In this document: positions 37,457 to 46,363 of the stretch, piece by piece
How the letters are laid out: each line of letters begins with the position of its first letter
Position numbering within the stretch: the stretch's first letter is position 1
NCBI GenBank assembly: GCA_963826695.1
Contig: CAWGXZ010000004.1
Span: 1-64,000 of the forward strand
Origin: CAWGXZ01 sp963826695
GTDB lineage: Bacteria; Pseudomonadota; Gammaproteobacteria; Burkholderiales; Burkholderiaceae_C
Length of the DNA stretch: 64,000 bases
Direction of reading: 5' to 3'
Translations under genes and position numbers: made by a program
The notes under the pieces: generated by a model
What the model was told of the DNA's origin: nothing
What the model saw: only the letters and a program-made list of their open reading frames with translations
The model's database searches: none

Positions 37457-40398
37457 TCAGTCGGTGACCAGCTTGCCGCGCCCGAGCAGTCCGTCGATCA
37501 GCTGATTGTCGCTCGCAGCCGCCGCAAGGCCGAGGTCTGCGGCGGCGAGGGCGATCTGCATAGTCGCCGTGGCAGGGGCCGGGACGCCGCCGGCTGCATC
37601 GCCTTCGGCCGGCAGGACCGCGACGACATCGCGGCCGGCGTGCAGGATGTCCGGCAGGCTGCCGACGCCGAGGGCTGCGCCGTCGAGTGCATCGCCCAGC
37701 AGGTCGCGGATGTCCAGCACCGCGTCTGCTGCGCTGTCGGCTGCGAGGTTCTGGGACAGACGGTCGTCGCCCGCTGCGGCGGCGTCGTCGAGCCGCCAGG
37801 CGAAGACCCCGGTGGGCTGGCCATTCGCGAGGCCGCCATCTTCCGGCTGCAGGCGGCCAGCAAGGCGTCTTGCGGCGTCCGGGCTGGTGCCGCCGCGTCA
37901 GCGTCCGCCGTGCCGTCGATCCGGACGCGAGGGTCGCAGTCGAGTTGCTGCCATCGGCATCGGCCAGCGTGTAGGCGAGCCGGTCGGTGACAGACTGGCC
38001 AGCGTCCAGCGCCTGCACCGCCAGCTCGTTTCGCCCGTCGATGTGCACGGCGAGCGTCGCGGTCGAGCTGGTGCCGTCGGCGTCGCGCAGGGTGTACGCG
38101 AACGTGTCGTCGAGCGACTGGCCGCTCTGCAGCGCCTGCACCGCAGGCAGGGTGTTGTTCAGCGTGTAGATGTAGCTGCTGTCGGCGTTGAGCACCAGGC
38201 TGCCGTAGCGGCCGGCGGTGGGTGCGCCAACCGAGGCGGGTGCGCCGTCGACGGCGCTGACCTGGCCACCCTCCGCAGTGCGCGTGTCGTTGGCAAGCAC
38301 GTTGGCGCTGGCCGTCAGCGGGCCGTCCTCGTGCACCGAAGTGGTGTCGTCGACCGCCATGCGGCCGGTATCGAAGAGCATGATGTCGAGGATGTCGACG
38401 GCTTGAATGCCATTCGCATCGACGAGCCGCACGGCGATCCTGTCGAAGACCTGCTGTGCGTTGCTGTGGTCCTGGGCGCGCGCGGTGTACGCGTAGCTGA
38501 TCGTTCCCGTCGCCTCGTTGTAGCGATCCAGCACCAGCGTGCCCTCGCCCGTGTCGATGCTGCGAGGGCTGGTACCCAGCGCCTTCAGCTCGGCCAGACT
38601 CAGTGTGCTGCCCTCGATGGCTACGCTGGCGATTCCGGCAGGCGCCTGCAACTGCACGGTGCCGGTCGCCCGCCGACGACCTCGTGGACCGAGTTTTCCC
38701 CGGGCAGGGCCATGTTCATGTCGGCGAACGTGATCACCGGTGCCACGCGGACGCTGGCACCACGCGGACGGTCACGGTCGATCCGTTGGTATCGCCGTCG
38801 CGGTCCGCGACGACGTAAGCCAAGGTGTCTTCGATGACGGCGCAGCGTGCCCGGGCGCTCGTAGTGGTAGGCGCTGGTTTGAAAATCGACCGTGTAACGG
38901 CCGCCGCTGCCGTGCCGATCGTCAGCGACTGCCCGAGGGATCGAACGGCCCGTCGGGTGCCGATGATGGGGCTTGATATCGGCAGGATGGGCGGCGGAAG
39001 TAGATGTAGGTTGTGCCGTTGATGGTCACTGATCCCACCGAGGCGCCGTCGGCGCCGCCCGACGCCAGCAGGTTGAAGGCTATGACACCTTTCTCGTCGA
39101 CAGGTGTCGAAAACATCATCCTCACGGGCGAGATCCGACCGGAACGTCAGCAGCGAGCGCCCGAACGCGAGAACGCAAGTGCGTCGTCGACAGGTTCAAC
39201 CCTCGACGACAGCGCCGCCGAAGCGGGTCATCAAAGTCGGGCGCTACCGGCAGGTTGTCGATCATCAGCGTCTACCTCGACTGAGCAGCACTGCGCCGAA
39301 AGTGCGGAGGAGCCCGAGCCCGACACTCAAGCGCCACGCGACGCGGAGCGGCAAGTCGGCGCAGCGTCAAGCAACCACTGGCGCACCCGGCGCAGCGAGC
39401 GGCGTCATGCTGGCGATTGAAAGAATACCCATTGGTGGTGTCGCTTGACGGTGAAAGCTTCGTGCTTGCTCCGGCAAACCATGCATCCGAGACGCTGGCC
39501 GAACGGGCATGAAAACGGGTGCCGTCTGCGGCAGGACACGGACGCTCACCGCCGAGGCCACGGTGTCGCCGTCGCGGTCGGAGAGCACGTAGCGCATCGT
39601 CTGGGCGGAAGACGCACCGACTGCCGGCGGCCGCTCGAAGCGGTACTGCCCGCCATCCAGATCGACGACGAGCGGCCGCCGTCGGCTGTTGTGACGGTCA
39701 GGGTCTGGGTCGAAGCGTCGAATGCACCTTTGTCGGCGCCACGGCTTGCCACGACCGAGCCGCCCGCGCCGTGGACGGGCCGCTGGTAGGCGTAGGTTGT
39801 TCCTTCGATCGTTAGCGAGCGCACGAACAAGCCGTTCGCACCGGCTGCGCCTTGTGCCGTCAGGAGGTTTCCGCCGGCGCCTGCGTAGTCCGTGGCGGGT
39901 TGGTGAACTCGACCGGCAGCGGCAGGCCGGTGAGTCGTCTTCGAGCCGGATCGATACGAGCCCCTCCCGCTTCTGCGGCTTATCGGCCGAGCGGGCGATG
40001 AAGTCCAGCGACTCGATGTTCTCGCCGCCGGCCCGATGGTGATCGACAGGCGCCATCAGCCTGAAGTCGTAGGTGCCGTTGTGGTCGATCGACATCGTCG
40101 CGACCTCGGTCGTCCCGGCAAGCGCACGGAGCGTCGACGTGCCGTGGCCTGTCGACCGGATCGCCACCCCGTTCGACGTGAGCGATGTGGTGGGCGCATC
40201 GAGAATCCAGTCGTCCACAGGCGCCTTGTGGCTCTTCGACGTGATCTGCCCCCGGACGGACGCCGAGTCGGTCCGGTCGACGGGTTTTCCGGTAGCGTCT
40301 GGAATGCCGAAGGGCAGGCCCTCCTCGGACACATGCGAGGTGCGGTGATGCTTGCGCGGAACGCCAGCACCTTTCGGATGATCGTCCTTCTTGCCCAT
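37457..40398 (-). pseudogene. VCBS-repeat, type I secreted adhesin-like protein, broken by several frameshifts
   Basis: Pieces of one large surface protein lie in all three minus-strand frames. The start (40398) reads MGKKDDHPKGAGVPRKHHRT, followed by VSEEGLPFGIPDATGKPVD, seen at the N-terminus of large RTX-type adhesins. Two related modules follow (NLLTAQGAAGANGLFVRSLT at about 39840 and NLLASGGADGASVGSVTING at about 39050), then VCBS/cadherin-like repeats with SVHEDGPLTASANVLANDTR (38.3 kb) and DDTFAYTLRDADGTSSTATL. The end (37457-37720) resembles the VCA0849-type type I secretion signal (VLDIRDLLGDAL ... LIDGLLGRGKLVTD). At least six to eight indels are needed to join them, near 37.95, 38.67, 38.9, 39.47, 39.66 and 39.90 kb. 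True decay or a poorly sequenced repeat region are both possible. Confidence 0.75.
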
Positions 40399-40826
40399 GC
40401 TTTTCCCCGTGCAGATGTCGATGCCGAAGCTTGCGAGCAGCGGTCAGGCGGCTGCCCGGCGGTGGCCGGCAACGATCACGAGCTTGCCGTGTGTCAGTGG
40501 CGCGGATCGCTCCAGTCGCAGCCACTGTAGCGGCGGGGCCCGGCGGCAGGAGAATGGCCGATTCCCTAGAACCGAGGGCGTCGGTGAGGAATTGCGATAG
40601 CCGTTTTCATCCGGATGCACGGGAGCAAGCGCGCCGGCTTCGAGCTCCGAGTCCGTGCGCACCGCTGCGCACCGCATGCCTGCGCGGCGCAGCCCTCGGC
40701 AGGCGCCGGGGTTCATCGTCGCCGCGCAGCGACGCTGCAGCGACCGCCGCGTGCAACGGCGTGCGTCTTGCGCGTGACAGGCTGGCTGCGCAGGCATGGC
40801 GATGAACAACGCAACAGGTCGCAGCA
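40399..40826. other. Gene-free gap upstream of the adhesin and methyltransferase
   Basis: About 430 bases between two divergent genes. Short reading frames occur on both strands, but none has a family-like sequence or a convincing ribosome binding site. It probably holds the promoters of both neighbours; no clear operator or hairpin was found. Confidence 0.5.
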
Positions 40827-41931
40827 ATGCACATCGACGGACTTGAAGCAGCGAGCTCCGCGCTGAGCGGCACGACAGCCATCGAAGGCAACGGCGGCTG
40901 GCTGCCGTTCGACCGCTTCATGGCGCTGGCGCTGTACGCGCCGGGCCTGGGCTACTACAGCCGCGGCAGCCGCCAGTTCGGCACCATGCCGTCGTCGGGC
41001 AGCGACTTCGTCACCGCGCCGGAACTCTCACCGCTGTTCGGCCGCGCGCTGGCGGTGCAGGTGCGCCAGGCGCTGGCCGCCTGCGACAGCACCGAGGTCT
41101 GGGAATTCGGCGCCGGCTCGGGCGCGCTGGCGCTGCAGCTGATCGAGGCGCTGGGCGACGCGGTGCAGCGCTACACCATCGTCGACCTGTCGGGCAGCCT
41201 GCGCGCGCGCCAGCAGGAGCGGCTGGCGCCGTTCGGCGACCGGGTGCGCTGGATCGACGCGCTGCCCGAGCGCATCGACGGCGTGATCGTCGGCAACGAG
41301 GTGCTCGACGCGATGCCGGTGCAGCTGATCCATTTCGACGGCCGCGACTGGTTCGAGCGCGGCGTCGTCGCCGGCCCGGCCGGCTTCGCCTGGGCCGACC
41401 GACCGACCGACCTGCGGCCGCCGGTCGACGCCGAGTTCGTGCCCGACACCACGACCGAGCTGCATGCGCAGGCCGAGGCCTTCATCCGCACCCTGGCCGA
41501 CCGGCTGGGCCGCGGCGCGGCGTTCTTCATCGACTACGGCTTCCCCGAGCACGAGTACTACCTGCCGCAGCGCACCGGCGGCACGCTGATGTGCCACCGC
41601 GGCCACCGGGCCGACATGGACCCGCTGGTGGACGTGGGCGAGAAGGACATCACCGCGCACGTCGATTTCACCGGCATCGCGGTGGCGGCGCAGGACGCGG
41701 GGCTGGAGGTGATCGGCTACACCAGCCAGGGCGCGGTTTCTGATCAATTGCGGAATCGTGGGATGGCTCGAAGGCGCCGACCCCCGGACCATCGCGCCGG
41801 CGCAGAAACTGATCGGCGAGCACGAGATGGGGGAGTTGTTCAAGGTAATCGGTTTGGCGAAGGGCTGCGCCGAAGGGTTTGCTGTCGAGGCGGTAGGATT
41901 TCTAGAGGGTGATCGGTCGCATCAGCTTTGA
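40827..41931 (+). pseudogene. MidA/NDUFAF7-type SAM-dependent methyltransferase, one-base frameshift
   Basis: Class I methyltransferase of the SAM/MidA family (Mitochondrial NDUFAF7 methylates an arginine of complex I; the bacterial target is not settled). The first part has GGWLPFDRFMALALYAPGLG, then GSDFVTAPELSPLFGRALA, VWEFGAGSGALALQLIEALG (SAM-binding) and IVGNEVLDAMPVQL. Near 41733 one extra base breaks the frame after GYTSQG; the other frame continues as FLINCGIVGWLEGADPRTIA to a stop at 41931. The joined product would be about 368 residues. The remaining sequence is well conserved, so an indel error is likely. Confidence 0.88.
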
Positions 41932-42032
41932 GCATCGAGGGGTGGTGCTGCTTTTCATCGGATTTAGCGCGTGGACGAATGCGATGGAACGCCAGAAAAT
42001 TCAGTCGTGGCGCGGACTTGCAGTGAACTTTC

Positions 42033-42096
42033 GCGCCCATGTTCGGGCGCATGCGGCAGGATACGCAGCAGTACTGCGCCCGATAACACGTTAGGC
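42033..42096 (+). repeat. attC-like integron recombination site 1 (degenerate)
   Basis: The right end is a consensus R' box GTTAGGC (42090-42096). TGTTCGGGCGCA on the left can pair with TGCGCCCGATAACA on the right, allowing a two-base bulge, as the L'' and L' boxes of attC sites do. The left R'' box is poor (GCGCCCA). It precedes the SEFIR gene by 25 bases. It could instead be an attI-like edge; no integrase is present. Confidence 0.5.
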
Positions 42097-42121
42097 TTTA
42101 AGAACTCCACGTCCAAGACGA

Positions 42122-42873
42122 ATGTCAGCACCAAAAGTCTTTATCTCGTACTCACATGATTCCAAGATCACAAGTCTTGGGTGTTGGAATTGGGCACACG
42201 GCTGAGGTCATCCGGTGTAGATGTAATTCTGGACCAATGGGATATTGGACCCGGCAGGGGATCTTCCCCACTTCATGGAGCGCAGTATTTCTGAGTCAAC
42301 CCGTATCTTAATGATATGCACGGACCGTTATGTAGAAAAAGCGAATGCTGGAAAGGGTGGGGTGGGTTACGAGAAGATGATTGTTACCGCAGAGATCATG
42401 AAGCAGATCGACTCTGCCAAAGTCATTCCTGCGATTCGTCAGCGAGGCACCACAAAGCTCCCAGTCTTTCTCAGCTCCAAACTCTATATTGATCTGTCGA
42501 CTCAAGATAACTTCGAAACCGGTTTTGACCAGCTACTCCGCGAACTTCTGGGCGCGCCACTCTTTGTGAAACCGCCGCTCGGGAAAGCTCCACACTTACC
42601 TGCTAGCGTCAAGGCTATACCGACTCAACCAAGCCCGCTCGCCCAGTTCATGATCGCTGTTAACAGAGTTTATGAGGGCAGCTTCGAGGGCGGATTAATA
42701 GCAACAGAAACGGTTCGTCGAGCCATGGGCGTCTCAAAGTTACTCTTTGACCACGCTCTGTGATTTGGCGATCAAAGCTGATTACATCAGTTCAGCAGGA
42801 TCTAATGGAAAACTTGTGGGTCCAGGAGAAAGGTCGCGAAGAAATGATTCGATTGGCATCGGAAATCGAGTAA
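42122..42873 (+). pseudogene. SEFIR (TIR-like) domain protein, three frameshifts
   Basis: Starts MSAPKVFISYSHDSK. After single-base corrections near 42157 (missing G) and 42257 (extra base) it reads KSWVLELGTRLRSSGVDVIL, then LDQWDIGPGGDLPHFMERSI, SESTRILMICTDRYVEKANA and GGVGYEKMIVTAEIM, the hallmark of SEFIR/TIR-fold proteins, here as an N-terminal domain of about 150 residues. A further missing base near 42760 adds a helical tail to a stop at 42873. SEFIR proteins are immune-type signalling or NAD-depleting effectors in bacteria. It is AT-richer than neighbours and lies precisely between attC-like sites 1 and 2, so it is a cassette gene. Whether the breaks are real or assembly errors cannot be told. 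Confidence 0.8.
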
Positions 42874-42888
42874 GCTCCATCGTGTGGA

Positions 42889-42960
42889 GCCCAACAATCG
42901 ATTCCAGTCGTGCTACGTCCTCGCCTTCTGCTCGGACGCACCTGAACCGAGGCGTTAGGC
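42889..42960 (+). repeat. attC-like integron recombination site 2
   Basis: A 72-base site with a consensus R'' box GCCCAAC (42889-42895) and R' box GTTAGGC (42954-42960). Inside, GTGC and GTCC on the left face GGAC and GCAC on the right (GTCC at 42917-42920 with GGAC at 42934-42937), and TCGATTCCAG resembles the complement of the right arm. This is the folded-site geometry of integron attC. It begins 16 bases after the SEFIR gene stop. Confidence 0.7.
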
Positions 42961-43043
42961 GTCGAACGACAGACCCGGGCATTCTCACAGTCTAGTTCCG
43001 CGGATCAGGGCAACTCTAAAGAGCCCCCACCGAAGAGGAAGAC

Positions 43044-43304
43044 ATGAAGCAACTTAGCGTCAGAATCAATACTCAGGCCTTCCAGGCTGAAATGAAGCGC
43101 AGTGGCAATGGCAGGGTGCCGCCCTTGAATATCGGCAACACTGCGGGCGTACCAACAGCTGCCTACGTTCTTGTTGGCGAACGCACGGCCGCAATGGGCG
43201 GCGGCATGGCGGGAACGGGATACGTTATCCAGAATGGCAAGGCGACTCACTCCATTGCGGTGAGCGCAAGCGACATTCGAGCTGGTGTTATTCGTCTCCC
43301 TTGA
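43044..43304 (+). CDS. Hypothetical cassette protein, 86 residues
   Basis: A small soluble-looking product (MKQLSVRINTQAFQAEMKRS at the start, SIAVSASDIRAGVIRLP at the end), with a Gly-rich middle (ERTAAMGGGMAGTGYV). The start is preceded by GAAGAGGAAG, a good ribosome binding site. I do not recognise a family. It sits between attC-like sites 2 and 3 and in the forward orientation of the array, as cassette genes do. Base composition is AT-richer than the core genes. Confidence 0.6.
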   Translation: MKQLSVRINTQAFQAEMKRSGNGRVPPLNIGNTAGVPTAAYVLVGERTAAMGGGMAGTGYVIQNGKATHSIAVSASDIRAGVIRLP

Positions 43305-43343
43305 CCATCCTCACTACATCGGAAATCCTGACCGCGAAGAAAA

Positions 43344-43427
43344 GTCCAAACCTGAGCAGCGCCGCACCAACTACAACAAAGCCCAGGACCAGGGTGCGCT
43401 AAGAAATGCCGCAAGCGAACGTTAGAT
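43344..43427 (+). repeat. attC-like integron recombination site 3 (weak)
   Basis: R' box GTTAGAT (43421-43427) fits GTTRRRY. GTCCAAAC (43344-43351) resembles an R'' box with one extra A. AGCGCCGCACC (43358-43368) can pair with GGTGCGCT (43393-43400). Arms match less well than in site 2. It lies 40 bases after the 86-residue gene. Confidence 0.4.
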
Positions 43428-43475
43428 CAGCATTGTTTCGCTCCGTAAACCCGCCTAATAGAGACGCTGGAGCAA

Positions 43476-43571
43476 CTCCAACGGCGGGCGGCTATTGTGT
43501 ACTATTCATGTTTCTGTAGCGACGTTGTCGACCGCTCACCTTGAACTACAAGGGCTTTCCCGTCGTTAGGC
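43476..43571 (+). repeat. attC-like integron recombination site 4
   Basis: R' box GTTAGGC (43565-43571) and a near-consensus R'' box CTCCAAC (43476-43482). The following AACGGCGGGCGGCT matches the complement of the right arm AGGGCTTTCCCGTCGTT, so the ends fold together. About 25 bases of its left arm recur at 45.75 kb. Only 48 bases separate it from site 3, so that cassette, if real, has no gene. Confidence 0.6.
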
Positions 43572-43596
43572 CCCACGAGCGCCCGCCTACATTTCG

Positions 43597-44316
43597 ATGA
43601 TGCGCACAGCCCGACCGCCCCAGCCCCGTTTGCCCGGCGCTGCTCGCGTCCGAATGAGGTTGCGTAAGGCGCAAATCTCGCACTACCTGCGGGCGCTGTC
43701 CGTCAGGGGCCACGAGTTCGGCCTGAACACATTACTCGCAGCCAAGATGCCGCCTTGGCGGTCCAATTTTCTTATAGCTCTAATTGGGCTTGCCTTCGCA
43801 ATGCTACTCGGCCGTGCATTTTACTTGGCCACCAACCCACTTAGCAGAATCTCTGCGAATCTCGTGGTTGCTAATCGACCTCAGGACTCGCTTGCAGCCT
43901 TAGTCAAGCAAGCTGCGCGTCTCTCGCAATTGTCAAAGAACATCGAGTCACTGACAATCAACGCCCTCCGCGGGGCGATGGAAGATTCAGTCGTCGCGGC
44001 CGAACGGGCGGCGGTTGACTTCAACGCTCAATGGACCGCCTTGTCAGAGCTACGGGGCAAGATAAAGAACGACAGTTCAACTTATGAGGCCCTGCGCGCT
44101 CAGCTCGCCGACCTGCAACGCATGCAAAAGGACGAGATCGTTCGCCTTAAGAAGTTGTTAGATGAGGCGCAACGTCCTTCCATTTTCGCTGACGCATGGA
44201 GCCTATTCCTGTCATTTTTAATCGGAGTGCTAGGTTCTCTGCTTGCGAGCGGTCTATACGAAGCATGGCGTGAACGTCGAAAACATCTGGGCTCTCAAGA
44301 AACACACTTCAAGTGA
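43597..44316 (+). CDS. Hypothetical membrane protein with coiled coil
   Basis: A 239-residue product, family not recognised. It has a membrane span at about residues 58-77 (FLIALIGLAFAMLLGRAFYL), a heptad-rich helical stretch at about 105-190 (for example LADLQRMQKDEIVRLKKLL) and a second span near 200-225 (LFLSFLIGVLGSLLASGLYE), with a short basic tail. The ATG at 43597 follows attC-like site 4 by 25 bases; a start at 43747 (MPPWRSNFLIALIGL) would remove an Arg-rich leader and may be the true one. The forward orientation and AT-richer composition match a cassette origin. Confidence 0.6.
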   Translation: MMRTARPPQPRLPGAARVRMRLRKAQISHYLRALSVRGHEFGLNTLLAAKMPPWRSNFLIALIGLAFAMLLGRAFYLATNPLSRISANLVVANRPQDSLAALVKQAARLSQLSKNIESLTINALRGAMEDSVVAAERAAVDFNAQWTALSELRGKIKNDSSTYEALRAQLADLQRMQKDEIVRLKKLLDEAQRPSIFADAWSLFLSFLIGVLGSLLASGLYEAWRERRKHLGSQETHFK

Positions 44317-44344
44317 TCGATTGCGAGCAGCGTTTAAGGCAGGC

Positions 44345-44905
44345 TGTTAGCAGGGACAAGCTCCATCCTCATCTTGTTTGCACGCTGCAACTTCTGCCGT
44401 AGCACCCGTTATGGGTAGTGTTCTTCAGAGTAGTTTTGGCCTTGATCGATGTATTTCTATCCCTTGGTCAGCATCGTGTAGATCATCCACGCGAGCTTGT
44501 GAGCCGCAGTGGTGACCCCTCTGGGTTTGTTCCTGCGCGAGCACATCCGCCGGAAGTACATGCCCAGGGCTGACCGGCCGGTGCGCAGTGCTGTGGCGGC
44601 CGGCCGTAGGGTGGGTCCGCACGGTTGGCGCAGCGCTTGGACTTGCCGCTCATCACCTTGCCGCCCGTGATCTTGGTGTCGGGGCGCAAGCCCAGCCAAC
44701 TCGCAAAGTGCTCGACGGTGGGAAATCGCGACATGTCCGCCCGGTCTCGCTGACGACCGCGAGCGCGGAGGTCACGTCGACGCCATCGATGCGCGTCAGG
44801 TCCACGCCGTACATCTTGAAGCGCGGCGTGCCGCTCCACCGTATGCGCGCACTGTTCGTCGGTCGGCTGCCAGCGGACCGGTGGTGCAGTTCGGGGCGGT
44901 CTGAA
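44345..44905 (-). pseudogene. IS110-family transposase remnant (C-terminal half)
   Basis: Minus-strand pieces read in order MYGVDLTRIDGVDVTSALAV (near 44800), DMSRFPTVEHFASWLGLRPD, TKITGGKVMSGKSKRCANRA (44.65 kb), ALGMYFRRMCSRRNKP and AAHKLAWMIYTMLTKG (44.46 kb), then past a stop KYIDQGQNYSEEHYP and, past another, a final stretch ending MELVPANSL. This is the C-terminal transposase domain of IS110 elements, with at least two frameshifts and two in-frame stops, so it is dead. The N-terminal DEDD domain is not seen. No element ends were identified. The remaining 270 bases to 45181 show nothing clear. Confidence 0.8.
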
Positions 44906-45181
44906 AATCTTAAGTCTTTTGCGCTCGCTTGCCAGCGGAGTACTCGCGCGCCGAAGACAACCGTACCGGCAGAATTGCGTGGGCCGCCCGTCCACTGGCG
45001 GCCGGCGAACCGCTTGTTGTCTGCCGGTAGGTCGACTCCACCGCTTGCGCGGGTTGTCCATCCGCTGGCAGCCATTGGGCGTCGCAGGCGGCCGCGGCCG
45101 TCTCTCTGACTCGCGAATTCGGGTCCGCGGACGGTGTGGCAAGCTACGGAAACCGCCGCACAGATCGCAGAAGGAGCCGTC

Positions 45182-45406
45182 ATGCCTACCTCTGTAGAAG
45201 CCTTGGAAGCCGAAGTGCTCAGGCTCGCCCCCAGCGACCGGTCGAGGCTGCTCGAGCGTCTGGCGCTGAGCCTCCCCGCCAACCCGGAGGTCGAGGGCGC
45301 GTGGGATGAAGAGGCCGACTGGCGGGAAGCACAACTTGCCGATGGAACCGCCAAGCTCGTCTCCGGAGAAGAAGCAATCGCACGGCTTCGCGCAAAGCTT
45401 GGGTGA
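45182..45406 (+). CDS. Addiction module antitoxin (TIGR02574-type)
   Basis: A 74-residue product (MPTSVEALEAEVLRLAPSDR ... LVSGEEAIARLRAKLG) of the short antitoxin family that partners RelE/ParE toxins. The acidic EGAWDEEADWREAQLADG centre is typical. A GAAGGAG ribosome binding site precedes the ATG. The stop overlaps the toxin start (GTGA), the usual antitoxin-first layout, with tight coupling. Confidence 0.85.
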   Translation: MPTSVEALEAEVLRLAPSDRSRLLERLALSLPANPEVEGAWDEEADWREAQLADGTAKLVSGEEAIARLRAKLG

Positions 45407-45696
45407 AGTACAGCCTTCATCCCGAGGCGGAAGCGGACCTTGACTCCATCATTGATCGCTACCTCATCGACTTCGGCAGGAACGCAGCCGAGCGCTTTCT
45501 GAGCGAGTACGAGCGTGTCGTAGCCATCGTTGTCGAGAACCCGGGCATGGGAACGAAGACTTCCCGCGGTCGGCGCACATACCCTTTCAAGTCAGTTCCT
45601 TATCTTCTCGTCTACCGTGAAGATGAGTCGGGTGTTCGCATCCTCATCGTTCGGCACCAGCATCGGAAGCCGAGTTCGGGTGGTCGAAGGAAGTGA
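45403..45696 (+). CDS. RelE/ParE family toxin
   Basis: The 97-residue product starts with GTG (MKYSLHPEAEADLDSIIDRY) and has the RelE/ParE-fold pattern: N-terminal helices, then RRTYPFKSVPYLLVYREDES and the strand VRILIVRHQHRKP. Such toxins cleave mRNA on the ribosome or poison gyrase; which one is not clear. It follows its antitoxin with a 4-base overlap. Both are complete, so the module may be active. Confidence 0.87.
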   Translation: MKYSLHPEAEADLDSIIDRYLIDFGRNAAERFLSEYERVVAIVVENPGMGTKTSRGRRTYPFKSVPYLLVYREDESGVRILIVRHQHRKPSSGGRRK

Positions 45697-45742
45697 GATG
45701 TCCATTGTGCGAAACCGTCGGCGAGTCGAACGGGACGCTCGA

Positions 45743-45806
45743 GCAGCTTGCCAACGGCGGGCGGCGATCTCTTGTTTCTCGTGAAGCAGCGGCGCTGTTG
45801 TCGACG
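45743..45806 (+). repeat. Partial attC-like repeat related to site 4
   Basis: GCAGCTTGCCAACGGCGGGC and the bases after it repeat the left arm of site 4 (GCAACTCCAACGGCGGGC), and both copies later have TGTTTCT and GTTGTCGAC in the same order. No consensus R' box follows here. It lies just after the toxin-antitoxin pair, as a cassette attC would. Confidence 0.45.
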
Positions 45807-45844
45807 GTTCCGGCTACGACCCTATGTTTCACAGGGGGTGCCTG

Positions 45845-46282
45845 ATGGGAGCCACGAGGGATGAAATCGCCGCGTTCCTAGCGCGCGAGTTTCCGCAAAC
45901 GAAGTGCGCAATCCTCGAGGTCGGCAACTCCGGCGCGACGGTATCGCACGAGGTCGGTCCGGCTGAACTGCGGCCTGGTGGCACGGTTTCCGGTCCCGTG
46001 CTCATGGCCACGGCAGACGTGGCGCTGTACGTTGCCATCCTGGGTGAAATCGGTATCGTGCCGTTGGCGGTGACCACCAGTTTGAACATCAATTTCCTGC
46101 GCAAGCCGGTGGCGACGGCGCGCGTGATCGGGGTGTGCAAGCTCATCAAGGTCGGCCGGTCGCTTGCGGTCGGGGAGGTCAGCCTGTACTCGGAAGGCCA
46201 TGGTGACGTGGTGGCCCATGCGGTGGGAACCTATTCCATTCCGGCGGTCAAGGCAGCAAGCTCCACGGCGGGTGAAACCTGA
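45845..46282 (+). CDS. PaaI family thioesterase (hotdog fold)
   Basis: The 145-residue product has the hotdog-fold thioesterase layout with RPGGTVSGPVLMATADVALY, where the Gly-rich loop and following helix are typical, and TTSLNINFLRKPVATARVIG. Substrate is an acyl-CoA, not identified. The frame is open to 45824; the ATG at 45845 (MGATRDEIAAFLAREFPQ) is preferred. Composition returns here to that of the core genome, so it marks the right edge of the AT-richer island. Confidence 0.85.
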   Translation: MGATRDEIAAFLAREFPQTKCAILEVGNSGATVSHEVGPAELRPGGTVSGPVLMATADVALYVAILGEIGIVPLAVTTSLNINFLRKPVATARVIGVCKLIKVGRSLAVGEVSLYSEGHGDVVAHAVGTYSIPAVKAASSTAGET

Positions 46283-46363
46283 TCCTCTCCATCGAGCGGC
46301 TGTTCGCCGGCAAGCCGGCGCCCGCCGCTCATGTCAAACGTCGAAGCTCTCGAGGAAATTCCG

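Noticed and set aside
40444..40827. 127-codon minus-strand frame before the methyltransferase
   Set aside because: No recognisable domain, Arg/Ala/Pro-rich, no ribosome binding site; probably chance.
41932..46300. Integron integrase gene (intI)
   Set aside because: No frame in or beside the cassette array shows tyrosine-recombinase sequence; the array is described as lacking an integrase.
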